From Rhodococcus spongiicola (lineage in GTDB: Bacteria; Actinomycetota; Actinomycetes; Mycobacteriales; Mycobacteriaceae): a stretch of DNA of 64,000 nucleotides. Every line of letters starts with the position of its first letter. Within the stretch, counting starts at the first letter, position 1. Positions 9,537 through 18,957 of the stretch are shown here, one piece after another. The DNA lies in NCBI RefSeq assembly GCF_004011835.1, contig NZ_RKLN01000004.1:194318-258317 (forward strand). The letters are read 5' to 3'. The translations under genes were made by a program, and so were the position numbers. Below the pieces are notes generated by a model, which did not search any database, was not told the DNA's origin, and saw nothing but the letters and a program-made list of their open reading frames with translations.

Positions 9537-9576
9537 GATCCAGTGTGTGGGTAAAGCTGATCCAGTGTGGGGGTAA
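9537..9576. repeat. Two direct repeats with 22-bp period before the sugar-binding protein gene
   Basis: GATCCAGTGTGTGGGTAA (9537-9554) and GATCCAGTGTGGGGGTAA (9559-9576) differ at one base and lie on the same face of the helix, 121-160 bases upstream of the lipoprotein start. They are candidate operator sites for a regulator of the sugar-uptake genes. Confidence 0.5.
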
Positions 9577-9696
9577 TGACCGAAGTCGGTCCCGAGTCGT
9601 GCCAGAGTAGGCAGGGACATACGTCACAGTCCGGCGGCGAGCACGTCCGCAGCGTCCCAGCGCCGGGACCGGATACGTCTATCTGAAAGGTGAACC

Positions 9697-10983
9697 ATGC
9701 GTTCTTTCAATACCCGTTCGCGGGTAGTGGTCGCGGCTTCGGCTGTGGCGCTGCTCGCGCTCGCCGGTTGCGCGAGCGACAACGGTGGCGGCAGTACCAG
9801 CGCTGACGAAGCTGCGACGCAGAACCTCGATGGCCGCGGCCCGATCACGTTCGCGATGGGCAGGAACGACACCGACAAGCTGCAGCCGGTGATCGAGAAG
9901 TGGAATGCGGCGCACCCGGACGAGCAGGTGTCGTTGATGGAGCTGCCCGGTGAGGCCGACGACCAGCGCAACAGGTTGGAGCAGTCGCTGCAGGCCGGCA
10001 ACGACGACTACGACGTGATGGCGCTCGACGTGGTCTGGACCGCGGGCTTTGCCGCGAACGGCTGGCTGCAGCCGCTCGAGGGTGATCTCGCGATCGACAC
10101 TGCCCCGCTGTTGCCGGCCACCGTCGAGTCCGCCACATACCGCGGCACGCTGTACGCGGCTCCGCAGAACACCAACGCGCAGCTGCTGTACTACCGCACC
10201 GACCTGATGCCGGAGGCCCCCGCGAACTGGAACGCGCTCACGGACAGCTGCCAGGTTGCCCAGGAGAACGGTGTCCAGGACTGCATGATCACCCAGCTCA
10301 AGCTGTACGAGGGCCTGACCGTCAACGCCACGCAGTTCATCAACTCGTGGGGAGGCGCAGTCGTCGGAGAGGACGGCAGCACGCCCGAGGTCGAGTCGCC
10401 GGAGTCGAGGGCGGGTCTGCAGGCCTTGGTCGACGCCTACCAGGGTGGCCAGATCGCTGAGCGCTCGATCGGCTTCACCGAGGAGGAGACCAACCTCGCG
10501 TTCGTCGGCGGCGAGGCGATGTACGCCTACAACTGGCCGTACATGTGGGACAACGCTCAGGCCGATGAATCGGCTGTGAAGGGCAACGTCGGTGTGGCAC
10601 CGATCGTCGGCCCGAACGGTGCCGGCGCTTCCACGCTGGGCGGCTACAACAACGGCATCAACGTGTTCTCCGAGAACAAGGCGACCGCGCGTGACTTCAT
10701 CGAGTTCATCCAGAACGACGAGAACCAGATGGCCTTCGCGGACGAGTCGTTCCCGCCGGTCCTGGCGTCGGTCTACGATGATCCGGCGCTGGTCGCGCAG
10801 TACCCGTACCTGCCTGCGCTGAAGACGGCTCTCGAGAACGCCCAGCCGCGTCCGGTCACGCCCTTCTACACCGGGGTCTCCAAGGCCGTCCAGGACAACA
10901 CCAGCGCGGCACTGAACGGCGACGTCACGGTTGATCAGGCGACTGCCGACATGACCGCGGCGATCAATAACGCCGTCCAGTAG
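9697..10983 (+). CDS. Sugar-binding lipoprotein of an ABC importer (LpqY-like)
   Basis: The 428-residue product has a lipoprotein signal with lipobox LAGC (Cys at about 25), then a family-1 extracellular solute-binding fold: NAAHPDEQVSLMELPGEADD, YDVMALDVVWTAGFAANGWL, and near the end ATARDFIEFIQNDENQ. It should capture an oligosaccharide, perhaps trehalose or a maltodextrin, and deliver it to the two permeases that follow. The substrate is inferred from family resemblance only. Confidence 0.88.
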   Translation: MRSFNTRSRVVVAASAVALLALAGCASDNGGGSTSADEAATQNLDGRGPITFAMGRNDTDKLQPVIEKWNAAHPDEQVSLMELPGEADDQRNRLEQSLQAGNDDYDVMALDVVWTAGFAANGWLQPLEGDLAIDTAPLLPATVESATYRGTLYAAPQNTNAQLLYYRTDLMPEAPANWNALTDSCQVAQENGVQDCMITQLKLYEGLTVNATQFINSWGGAVVGEDGSTPEVESPESRAGLQALVDAYQGGQIAERSIGFTEEETNLAFVGGEAMYAYNWPYMWDNAQADESAVKGNVGVAPIVGPNGAGASTLGGYNNGINVFSENKATARDFIEFIQNDENQMAFADESFPPVLASVYDDPALVAQYPYLPALKTALENAQPRPVTPFYTGVSKAVQDNTSAALNGDVTVDQATADMTAAINNAVQ

Positions 10984-11017
10984 GCAAGTCCGAATACGAG
11001 AGATCGGGTAACGCACG

Positions 11018-12091
11018 ATGGCTGACTCTGCTGAGCTGAGGCGAGCAGACGAGGCCCGCGCCGTGGTCGGGGTCGACGACTCCGACCACGGCGGTCGCGC
11101 TCCAGGGCGCACGGGTCACGATGACGAAAAACGGACGATCATTCCGCGTCGTAAACGCGACTTCCGGCCGATCTGGTTGATCGCTCCGACGATGGCGATC
11201 CTGGCCGTCGTCATCGTGTACCCGGTCATCCGGGCGGTGTACCTGTCGTTCCAAGCGAACAGGGGCATCGATCCCAACACCGGCCGCTTCGTCGACGGCG
11301 GGTTTGCCGGGTTCAAGAACTACCTGCTGTGGCTCGTGCAGGACTGCGGCGGGGGCGCGGGGACGTGTCCCCCCGGCACCCTGGCCCACGATTTCTGGTC
11401 CGCCGTGGGCGTCACGTTCTTCTTCGCCGTCGTCACGGTCACGATCGAGGTGATTCTCGGTCTGTGGATGGCGACGGTCATGGGCAAGACTTTCTGGGGT
11501 CGGTCGCTGCTGCGCGCGAGCGTGCTGATCCCCTGGGCCATCCCGACCGCGGTCACCGCGAAGCTGTGGTTCTTCATCTTCGCCGAGAACGGCATCGCGA
11601 ACCGTCTGCTCGGCACCAGCATCGCGTGGACCACCGACCCGTGGGCTTCGCGGTTCGCGGTCATCATCGCCGACGTTTGGAAGACGACGCCGTTCATGGC
11701 GCTGCTCATCCTCGCTGGCTTGCAGATGATCCCGCAGGACGTCTACGAAGCCGCGAAGGTCGACGGCGCCAGCGCATGGCAGCGGTTCACCAAGATCACA
11801 CTGCCGCTGGTCAAGCCGGCCCTCATGGTGGCGGTACTCTTCCGCACCCTCGACGTCCTCCGCATGTACGACCTGCCCGCGATCCTGTCCGGCACGTCTG
11901 GTGCGGCGCCGAACACGACAATGGCGATCCTGGTGATGGCCGACATCCGCCAGGGCAACTTCCAGAGCGCATCGGCGCTGTCGACGGTGGTGTTCCTGAT
12001 GATCTTTGCCGTCGCGTTCGTGATCGTGAAGTTCCTCGGCGCCAATGCCGTGCGTACTCAGGACGAGCAGCGGAAGGGAGCTGATCACTGA
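11018..12091 (+). CDS. Sugar ABC transporter permease (SugA/MalF type)
   Basis: This 357-residue membrane protein has a hydrophilic N-terminal extension of about 48 residues rich in Asp, Gly and Arg, then six predicted membrane segments. The cytoplasmic EAA loop is at about 244-263 (EAAKVDGASAWQRFTKITLP), the docking site for the ATPase. It follows the binding-protein gene by 34 bases and its stop overlaps the next start by one base. Confidence 0.9.
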   Translation: MADSAELRRADEARAVVGVDDSDHGGRAPGRTGHDDEKRTIIPRRKRDFRPIWLIAPTMAILAVVIVYPVIRAVYLSFQANRGIDPNTGRFVDGGFAGFKNYLLWLVQDCGGGAGTCPPGTLAHDFWSAVGVTFFFAVVTVTIEVILGLWMATVMGKTFWGRSLLRASVLIPWAIPTAVTAKLWFFIFAENGIANRLLGTSIAWTTDPWASRFAVIIADVWKTTPFMALLILAGLQMIPQDVYEAAKVDGASAWQRFTKITLPLVKPALMVAVLFRTLDVLRMYDLPAILSGTSGAAPNTTMAILVMADIRQGNFQSASALSTVVFLMIFAVAFVIVKFLGANAVRTQDEQRKGADH

Positions 12092-13068
12092 TGGGACGTC
12101 ACAACAAGCCCCAGGACTTCGACAGCCCCGGTGCTCTTGTCGAGCCGGTGCCCATGTCCGCGGCGCCCGTGGCCGTCTCCGCGCCGCCTGATGCACCCGA
12201 GCAGGGGGCGACGGCTCAGATCAAGCCACGGCGTCGCACCGACCGCGCGAAGCTGACCCGCACGTACCTCGGGGTCGCGATCATCCTGATCTGGGGATTG
12301 GCGCCGTTCTATTGGATGGTCGTCACCGCATTTCGCCAGGTCGAGTACACCTTCGACACCACGCCGTGGCCGACGCACGTCACGCTCGACAACTTCCGTG
12401 CCGCGCTGGCCACGGACAAGGGCAACGACTTCCTCGCCGCGATCTTCAACAGCCTCATAATCGGTGCGGTGACGACGGCCGTCGGTCTACTGCTCGGTGT
12501 GTTCGCGGCCTACGCACTCGCACGCATCGAGTTCCGCGGCAAGTACGTCGTCACCGGCATCATCCTCGGCGCGTCGATGTTCCCGACCGTCGCGCTCATG
12601 ACGCCGCTTTTCCAGCTGTTCGGCGACTTCGGCTGGATCGGGCAGTACCAGGCCCTGATCATCCCGAACATCTCGTTCGTGCTGCCGCTGACGATCTACA
12701 CTCTCACCGCGTTCCTGTCGGATCTGCCGTGGGAACTCGAGGAGGCCGCCCGGATCGACGGCGCCAGCCGGCTCCAGGCGTTCCGCCTGGTGATCCTGCC
12801 GTTGGCCGCGCCGGCCCTGTTCACGACCGCGATCCTTGCGTTCATCGCGACGTGGAACGAGTTCATGCTCGCGAGCCTGCTGTCGACCGAGAGCACCGAA
12901 CCGGTCACCGTCGCGATTGCCCGCTTCGCAGGCGCCAACTCGTGGGAGCAGCCGTACGCGGCGATCATGGCGGCCGGCACGATCGTGACGATCCCGCTGG
13001 TGATCATGGTCCTCGTGTTCCAGCGTCGCATCGTGTCGGGCCTGACCGCGGGCGGCGTGAAGAGCTGA
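12091..13068 (+). CDS. Sugar ABC transporter permease (SugB/MalG type)
   Basis: The 325-residue second permease begins with a variable Pro/Ala-rich stretch of about 60 residues, followed by six membrane segments. Its EAA loop (EEAARIDGASRLQAFRLVIL) begins near 216 and the C-terminus is of the MalG type. It forms the channel together with the preceding permease. The ATG overlaps the upstream stop (TGATG), implying translational coupling. Confidence 0.9.
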   Translation: MGRHNKPQDFDSPGALVEPVPMSAAPVAVSAPPDAPEQGATAQIKPRRRTDRAKLTRTYLGVAIILIWGLAPFYWMVVTAFRQVEYTFDTTPWPTHVTLDNFRAALATDKGNDFLAAIFNSLIIGAVTTAVGLLLGVFAAYALARIEFRGKYVVTGIILGASMFPTVALMTPLFQLFGDFGWIGQYQALIIPNISFVLPLTIYTLTAFLSDLPWELEEAARIDGASRLQAFRLVILPLAAPALFTTAILAFIATWNEFMLASLLSTESTEPVTVAIARFAGANSWEQPYAAIMAAGTIVTIPLVIMVLVFQRRIVSGLTAGGVKS

Positions 13069-13069
13069 C

Positions 13070-13267
13070 ATGCCGCCCGGCAGGCCGTCGCGGGGACGTC
13101 AGCCCCTCGAGATGCTCATCGGCATCCTCGGGTTCTTCACGTTCATGGCGTTCGTCGCCGCGGTCGTTCCGATCGTGCGCGGCGAGCCATCTGTCACGGC
13201 ATCGCTGGTGCTACTGGCATGTGTCGTGCTCCTGGGCGGCGTGATCGTCCTGCATCGACGCAGCTGA
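13070..13267 (+). CDS. Small two-helix membrane protein
   Basis: A 65-residue protein with a basic N-terminus (MPPGRPSRGRQP) and two hydrophobic segments (LIGILGFFTFMAFVAAVVPI and ASLVLLACVVLLGGVIVL). It starts one base after the second permease stop, so it is probably the last gene of the sugar-transport operon. No function is recognised. Confidence 0.6.
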   Translation: MPPGRPSRGRQPLEMLIGILGFFTFMAFVAAVVPIVRGEPSVTASLVLLACVVLLGGVIVLHRRS

Positions 13268-13271
13268 TCGA

Positions 13272-14039
13272 TCAGAAGTGCGGCCCGATCTCGAAGCTGT
13301 CGACGATCGTCCCGTCGGCGGCGTATCCGGTGAAGATCGGTCGGGGACTGCCGGGCGAGGGTATCGGGAACCAGCCGAAGAAGCTGCCGTCCGCGAGGAT
13401 GGTCGAAAGCACCTGCCCAGTGCTCGTGCGTATGTCGGCACGCACCGCCGTTCCCGCGGCTGCGTCGTAGGTCACCACATTCGGAAGCACCTCACCGCCG
13501 CCACCATCGCCGAAAGTGCTCGCGACAAATGTGCCGGAACCGTCGCCCAGCGCGCGTGCACCTTCGGGTCCCTGTCTGCACCTGCTGCCCAGGCCTGTGA
13601 ACTCCGACGGACCTGGCAGTGCCGCGCTGGCGGAGCTCTCGAACACCGCGGCGAGGCACCGTTGGCTGCCCGCACCGTGCGCCACGAGGACGCTGAACAC
13701 GGTGCCATCCGGTCCGGGGATGGACCCGATCCGCTCGGCGGCAGCCGGATCCACGGCGGTACTGCCCGGTCCGGGGGTTTTCCAGTAGTAGTAGTGGTCG
13801 ACGAACGCCGTGGGGATCAGGCCGGTGGCGGCGGCCGCGCCGATGCCACCGACGGTGAACAGCGCCGCGGCCAGGGTCACCGCGCCCACCCGCCCGGACC
13901 GCACCGGGGGAGCCACCGGCTCGGCGGTGGTCGCCATGATGCGGGCGCGCTCGGTGGCCTGCAGGTGCTCGGGCCACAACTTCTCGGTCCCGGCGCCCGG
14001 CCGCATCGCTTCGAGCGTTCTCAGCAGGTCCTTCGTCAT
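13272..14039 (-). CDS. Single-pass membrane protein co-transcribed with an ECF sigma factor
   Basis: The 255-residue protein starts at the ATG at 14039, overlapping the sigma-factor stop by four bases (ATGA). A cytoplasmic part of about 50 residues (MTKDLLRTLEAMRPG) precedes one membrane segment (AVTLAAALFTVGGIGAAAAT) and an extracytoplasmic domain rich in Gly and Ser. Its position and topology suggest an anti-sigma or signal-sensing partner, but I see no zinc-binding anti-sigma motif (HxxxCxxC). It ends four bases from the converging small membrane-protein gene. Confidence 0.7.
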   Translation of the reverse strand: MTKDLLRTLEAMRPGAGTEKLWPEHLQATERARIMATTAEPVAPPVRSGRVGAVTLAAALFTVGGIGAAAATGLIPTAFVDHYYYWKTPGPGSTAVDPAAAERIGSIPGPDGTVFSVLVAHGAGSQRCLAAVFESSASAALPGPSEFTGLGSRCRQGPEGARALGDGSGTFVASTFGDGGGGEVLPNVVTYDAAAGTAVRADIRTSTGQVLSTILADGSFFGWFPIPSPGSPRPIFTGYAADGTIVDSFEIGPHF

Positions 14040-14629
14040 CGGATGCTCCTCGGTTCGGGGGCGACCCGCAGCGGGGCCGGGGCGGCGGATTCGGTGGTCT
14101 GCGGGGTCTGAGGGGTCTGCAGGCGTCGCCTGGCACGAAACAGCCGTACGTGCACGGCGGGGACGGAACACCCCATGACGCGGGCCGCCTCGGCGGCGGT
14201 CACGCCGTCCCAGGCGGTCAGCAAGAGGACCTCGCGTTCCACGTCGGTGAGCGCTGCCAGGGCCGCGAGGACCTCGGCACGGTCGGTGACGGCCACGTCG
14301 GCGCCCGGGGCGGACCCGGCGAGGCGCTCGATGCGGGCCATCTTCTCCGTTAACGCGTCGCGCCTACGGTCGCCGCGACGGTGGTTGGACATGATGTTGC
14401 GAGCGACCACCAGCAGCCAGGGCAGTGCCTGGTCCGGAACGTCTTGCAGCCGCCTCCACGCCACCAGGAAGGTCTCGGAGACCACCTCCTGCGCGGTGTG
14501 ATGGTCGACGTGTCGGCAGGCGTACGCGAACACCCGCCCGGCACAGACGTCCCATATCTCGGTGAACCGCACCCTGTCCCCCGGCTCCGAGTCCCCCGGC
14601 TCTGATGGTCTCGGTTGTTCCTCTCCCAT
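14036..14629 (-). CDS. ECF-type RNA polymerase sigma factor
   Basis: The 197-residue protein has sigma region 2 (FTEIWDVCAGRVFAYACRHV through ALPWLLVVARNIMSNHRR) and region 4 with its helix-turn-helix (LTDVEREVLLLTAWDGVTAA, then RVMGCSVPAVHVRLFRARRR). No sigma region 3 is present, as in other extracytoplasmic-function sigma factors. The charged tail after 170 is variable. It forms a two-gene unit with the membrane protein downstream. Its regulon cannot be told from here. Confidence 0.9.
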   Translation of the reverse strand: MGEEQPRPSEPGDSEPGDRVRFTEIWDVCAGRVFAYACRHVDHHTAQEVVSETFLVAWRRLQDVPDQALPWLLVVARNIMSNHRRGDRRRDALTEKMARIERLAGSAPGADVAVTDRAEVLAALAALTDVEREVLLLTAWDGVTAAEAARVMGCSVPAVHVRLFRARRRLQTPQTPQTTESAAPAPLRVAPEPRSIR

Positions 14630-14877
14630 ACCAAGGAGTGTCCGGCGGTAGTGGGTTTCTTACTTCAAAGCCCCTTCGGTTCCTGTACTTCCGACTCCTG
14701 GTCCGAGGAGTGCGTGTCGAGGGCCAGTGGCGCCGCGAATACCTGGTCCTTTGTTGCCTCTGCGGCCCCCGACGTGCCGAGCGCGTCGCAGGGTGGGACC
14801 ATCGGGGGACGACCGGATTCGGCTGATCCCGGTTGGGACTCGGTCGGATCGCAAATTGCGGACCGGAAGTCGTGCGT

Positions 14878-17037
14878 GTGAGTTCCACGAGCAGCCCGAA
14901 ACCCGAAAAAGCCGAGTCGCCCGCGCGGGGGTCGCCATCCCGCCGCATCGTCGTGCGCATCCTTGCGGTGCTCTTCATCGTGCCGATCGTGCTGGCCGGT
15001 GCAGCCTATCTGCTGGTCGACGTCCCCAGCCCCGCGGAGATGCGGTCCAAACAGGTGGCCACGATCCTCGCCTCCGACGGTTCGACGGTCGTCGCGAAGG
15101 TGGTTCCACCGGAAGGGAACCGGACCGAGGTCCCGCTCGACGCCGTCCCCGGGTATGTCCGGAATGCGGTGCTGTCGGCGGAGGACCGTGACTTCTACTC
15201 GAATCCCGGGTACTCGATCTCGGGGTTCCTACGCGCCGTCCGGGACAACCTGCTGGGCCGCGAGAGCGCCGGCGGCGGCTCGACGATCACGCAGCAGTAC
15301 GTCAAGAACGCGCTCGTCGGCACCGACCGCAGTATGGTCCGCAAGGCCCGTGAGCTGGTGGTGTCGGCGAAAATGACGCGGCAGTGGTCCAAGGACGAGA
15401 TTCTCGACGCCTACCTCAACACCATCTACTTCGGGCGCAACGCGTACGGGATCGGGGAGGCGGCGCACGCGTTCTTCGGCAAGCCCGTCGACCAACTGAC
15501 CCTCGCCGAGGGCGCCGTGCTGGCCGCGGTGATCCAGCGCCCGTCCGCGCTCGATCCCGACACCGACCCCCGCGGGCTGACGGCGCGGTGGAACTACGTG
15601 CTCGACGGCATGGTCGAAATGGGAGTGCTGACGGCGACCGAACGGGCGGACACCGAATTCCCGCGGGTGCTACCGGAGGCGCCGTCGGCGCCGTCCGAGG
15701 TCGCGCCCGGCCCGGAGGGGCTGATCCGGACTCAGGTGGCGCGGGAGCTCGAGGCGGCGGGAATCAGCGAACGTGAACTCGACACCGGTGGGCTGCGGAT
15801 CACCACCACGATCGACGCGACGGCCCAGCAGGCCGCGGTGGACGCGGTCGATCGCACCCTCGACGGCCAGCCCGACCGATTGCGCGCGGCCGTCGTGTCG
15901 ATCGACCCGCACTCGGGTGCGGTGCGCGCGTACTACGGCGGCGCCGACGGCGCCGGGTTCGACTTCGCGCAGGCCGGGTTGCAGACGGGTTCGGCGTTCA
16001 AGGTGTTCGGCGCGATCGCGGCCCTCGAGGACGACGTGCCGCTGACCACGCAGTTCAGCAGCGCGCCGCTTACTGTTGGCGATCTGACCATCGAGAACGT
16101 CGACGGGGCGACCTGCGGAACGTGCAGTCTCGCGGTGGCGCTCGAGCGGTCGCTGAACACCAGCTACTATCGGTTGACGCTGTCGATGCCGGACGGCGCG
16201 CAGAAGATCGCCGACGCCGCCCACCGGGCGGGGATACCCAAGCGGATCCCCGGTCTCGACCATGAAACGCTCACTCAGTTCGGTGGCCCCCCGGAGACGG
16301 GAATCGTGTTGGGCCAGTATCAGACTCGACCGATCGACATGGCCTCGGCGTACGCGACGCTGGCCGACTCGGGCCGGTTCCACGAGCCGTACTTCGTCCA
16401 GAAGGTGGTCGACGGCGACGGCCGGGTGCTGCTCGAGCGGGGACCGACCGACGGCGAGCGACGGATCGACCCGGACATCGCCGAGTCCGTGACACGGGCG
16501 ATGATCCCCATCGCGGCCTACTCGAACAACCACGGCCTGGCCGGCGGGCGCCCGTCGGCCGCGAAGACAGGCACGGCACAGTTGGGTGACACCGGCGAGA
16601 ACAAGGACGCCTGGATGGTGGGCTTTACGCCGTCGCTCTCGACCGCGGTGTGGGTAGGTACCGGGGACGGCTCGGCCATCGAAACTAGTTGGGGTGGACA
16701 GGTATACGGATCCGGTCTGCCGTCGGACATCTGGAAGGAGACGATGGACGGAGCGCTGGCGGGTACACCGAACGAACAGTTGGCGGGATCGAGTGCATCT
16801 GCCGGGAACGGGAGTTCGTTCGGCACCGACGATCGGGGCTATCCCAGCCAGGCGCCGACACGACAGCGACCGGTGGAGACCGATCAGGACGAGGATCTCG
16901 AGCGGACCGCCCCTCCGCGCACCATCCCGCAGCCGCGGGAGCCCGTCCCGTCACCGCGGGCGCCGGCTCCTCCTCCCGCATCCCCGGTCCCGGGGATCGA
17001 GGTCCTCCCTGGCGTGATCATTCCACTGCCGGGCTGA
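14878..17037 (+). CDS. Class A penicillin-binding protein (transglycosylase/transpeptidase), second paralogue
   Basis: The 719-residue bifunctional peptidoglycan synthase has one N-terminal membrane anchor (about 25-46). A GT51 glycosyltransferase domain follows, with catalytic Glu in SAEDRDFY (E102) and GGGSTITQQYVKN. The transpeptidase domain has SAFK (Ser372, Lys375), SLN (425-427) and KTGT (563-566). The tail is Pro-rich. I chose GTG at 14878 (VSSTSS) because it resembles the GTG start of the ponA copy at 28384; ATG 14833 and GTG 14872 are alternatives. Its cytoplasmic N-terminus is much shorter than that of the core ponA. Confidence 0.9.
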   Translation: MSSTSSPKPEKAESPARGSPSRRIVVRILAVLFIVPIVLAGAAYLLVDVPSPAEMRSKQVATILASDGSTVVAKVVPPEGNRTEVPLDAVPGYVRNAVLSAEDRDFYSNPGYSISGFLRAVRDNLLGRESAGGGSTITQQYVKNALVGTDRSMVRKARELVVSAKMTRQWSKDEILDAYLNTIYFGRNAYGIGEAAHAFFGKPVDQLTLAEGAVLAAVIQRPSALDPDTDPRGLTARWNYVLDGMVEMGVLTATERADTEFPRVLPEAPSAPSEVAPGPEGLIRTQVARELEAAGISERELDTGGLRITTTIDATAQQAAVDAVDRTLDGQPDRLRAAVVSIDPHSGAVRAYYGGADGAGFDFAQAGLQTGSAFKVFGAIAALEDDVPLTTQFSSAPLTVGDLTIENVDGATCGTCSLAVALERSLNTSYYRLTLSMPDGAQKIADAAHRAGIPKRIPGLDHETLTQFGGPPETGIVLGQYQTRPIDMASAYATLADSGRFHEPYFVQKVVDGDGRVLLERGPTDGERRIDPDIAESVTRAMIPIAAYSNNHGLAGGRPSAAKTGTAQLGDTGENKDAWMVGFTPSLSTAVWVGTGDGSAIETSWGGQVYGSGLPSDIWKETMDGALAGTPNEQLAGSSASAGNGSSFGTDDRGYPSQAPTRQRPVETDQDEDLERTAPPRTIPQPREPVPSPRAPAPPPASPVPGIEVLPGVIIPLPG

Positions 17038-17292
17038 GTTCGATTCGGTGAGTGAGAAACTCTGGGCAGTCCACACCAGCTTCGAGACAGCTCCAGAGCT
17101 TCAACAAGATCAAACGGATAGCACCACCCATCGATGTTGTCGATGGATGTCATCGGGCGCACGCTGTCTGTTCACTTTACGTTCCCCGCAGCGAATCCCG
17201 GCTGCAACGCTCCGCTGTCTACTCTTCGTAACCGTGTGGACTGCAAAGTGCAGGCATGGCCGCGTCGTGGGCGCGGAGAAGGGTGACTCCTG

Positions 17293-18186
17293 ATGGGAAT
17301 CAGTAACTTTCGGCGCAACAAGGTAGTCGCCGGGGTGATCGCTCTGCTGGCGCTGCCACTCGTGGCGTGCGGCGTCTCGAGCAACGAACCGACCGAGACC
17401 ATCCGGTTGGGCCTCTCCCCCGATGAAGACTCGGCGGCGGTGCTGGCCAAGTACGAACCGCTCGTCGAGTACTTGAGTGATGCCACCGGTCTCAAGGTTG
17501 AGCCTTACGTCGGAGCCGACTATACGGCTGTCATCGAGGCACTGAACTCGGGCCACCTCGACATGGCCTGGTTCGGCCCCTCGGAGTATGTGCTTGCCAC
17601 TCAGCGGGTCCAGGGTGGCGTCGAGCCGTTTGCATCGGCCGTCCAAACCGACGACAGTATGCCGTACCGCTCGAGCTTCGTGGTGCGCTCCGACTCGGGC
17701 ATCGACGGGCCCGAAGACTTCCAGGGCAAGGTCATCGCGTTCACCGACCCGGCGTCGACCTCCGGACACGTCTTCGGCCAATATGCGCTCGCCGAAGCCG
17801 GCTACGACGTCAACAGCCTTTTCTCGCAGGTCGTGTACTCGGGCAGTCACGATGCCTCTCTACTCTCGCTCCTGAACGGGCGGGTCGACGTCGCAGCCAT
17901 CTCGAGTCGCAAGGTCCCCGGGTTCATCAGGACCGGAGTCGCCGGTCCCGATGAGATCAAGATTGTCCTCGAATCCGAAGAGATTCCCGCAGACCCGATC
18001 ACCTACCGTCCCGACCTTCCGGAGCAGACCAAGGAACTGCTTCGGCGCGCGTTCCTCGACGAGACCCCCGCGCTGTCCGCCGCCCTGGAGGGAACCGGCT
18101 TCGCCTCGTTCGGAAGTGTCAACGACTCCGACTACGACGTGGTCCGCACCGCCTACAAGGTGTCCGGCCTGGAGCCCGAGCTATGA
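17293..18186 (+). CDS. phnD: Phosphonate-binding lipoprotein (PhnD)
   Basis: The 297-residue protein has a lipoprotein signal with lipobox PLVAC, then the PhnD pattern: TIRLGLSPDEDSAAVLAKYE, YVGADYTAVIEALNSGHLDM, AWFGPSEYVLA and TDPASTSGHVF. It binds phosphonates outside the membrane and hands them to PhnE/PhnC. A 255-base gap upstream is the likely promoter region of the operon phnD-phnC-phnE-lysR-phnA, in which all junctions overlap or nearly touch. The end of the operon suggests phosphonoacetate as substrate. Confidence 0.92.
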   Translation: MGISNFRRNKVVAGVIALLALPLVACGVSSNEPTETIRLGLSPDEDSAAVLAKYEPLVEYLSDATGLKVEPYVGADYTAVIEALNSGHLDMAWFGPSEYVLATQRVQGGVEPFASAVQTDDSMPYRSSFVVRSDSGIDGPEDFQGKVIAFTDPASTSGHVFGQYALAEAGYDVNSLFSQVVYSGSHDASLLSLLNGRVDVAAISSRKVPGFIRTGVAGPDEIKIVLESEEIPADPITYRPDLPEQTKELLRRAFLDETPALSAALEGTGFASFGSVNDSDYDVVRTAYKVSGLEPEL

Positions 18187-18956
18187 CCGGCGCCGGTGAG
18201 GCCGTCAGCTTCCGCGACGTCCACCTGACCTACACGCAGAAGGACGAGGCGGTCCTGCGCGGTGTCAACCTCGAGATTCCAGCGTCGGACTTCTGCATCT
18301 TGTTGGGCCGCAGCGGCACAGGGAAATCGACGTTGCTGCGCTGCATCAACGGGCTCGTCGCGCCCTACCAGGGCACGGTCTCCGTCGGCGGTGAAGAGGT
18401 GCACACCACCCACCGGAACGCGTTACGAAACATTCGCCGCAAGGTCGGCATGATCTTCCAGGGATACAACCTCGTCAACCGGCTCACCGTCATGCACAAC
18501 GTGCTGGCCGGAATCCTTCCGGATGTACCCGCCTACCGAGCGATCCCAGGGATCTTCACCACGGGGGAGCGTGAGCAGGCGCTGTCGCTCCTCGACACTG
18601 TGGGGCTGGCGAACTACGCCAACCATCGTGCGGACCAACTCAGTGGTGGGCAGAAGCAGCGGGTCGGAATCGCCCGAGCGCTCGCGCAGAACCCCAAGGT
18701 GATCCTTGCGGACGAGCCGATTGCGAGCCTCGACCCGGTGACGGCGGCCGAGATTCTCGACCTGCTCAAGAGAATCAACGAACGCGACGGCATCACGGTC
18801 GTGCTGAGCCTGCATCAGCTGAATTTCGCGCGCACCTACGGTGAGCGGATCGTCGCGCTCCTGGACGGCCGGATCGGGATCGATACCACTCCCGCCGGGC
18901 TTTCGGAGGGTGAGGTAGACCGAATCTACGGCCGAGGTGTGGAGAAGGCGGCCTGA
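18183..18956 (+). CDS. phnC: Phosphonate ABC transporter ATP-binding protein (PhnC)
   Basis: The 257-residue ATPase has Walker A GRSGTGKS (near 41-48), the PhnC-type stretch [20 protein letters not shown], signature LSGGQKQR and Walker [14 protein letters not shown]. It powers phosphonate uptake with PhnD and PhnE. The start overlaps the phnD stop by four bases (ATGA). Confidence 0.93.
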   Translation: MTGAGEAVSFRDVHLTYTQKDEAVLRGVNLEIPASDFCILLGRSGTGKSTLLRCINGLVAPYQGTVSVGGEEVHTTHRNALRNIRRKVGMIFQGYNLVNRLTVMHNVLAGILPDVPAYRAIPGIFTTGEREQALSLLDTVGLANYANHRADQLSGGQKQRVGIARALAQNPKVILADEPIASLDPVTAAEILDLLKRINERDGITVVLSLHQLNFARTYGERIVALLDGRIGIDTTPAGLSEGEVDRIYGRGVEKAA

Positions 18957-18957
18957 C

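Noticed and set aside
13272-14039. Zinc-binding anti-sigma factor
   Set aside because: The gene pairs with an ECF sigma gene, but no HxxxCxxC motif is visible, so only a membrane partner is claimed.
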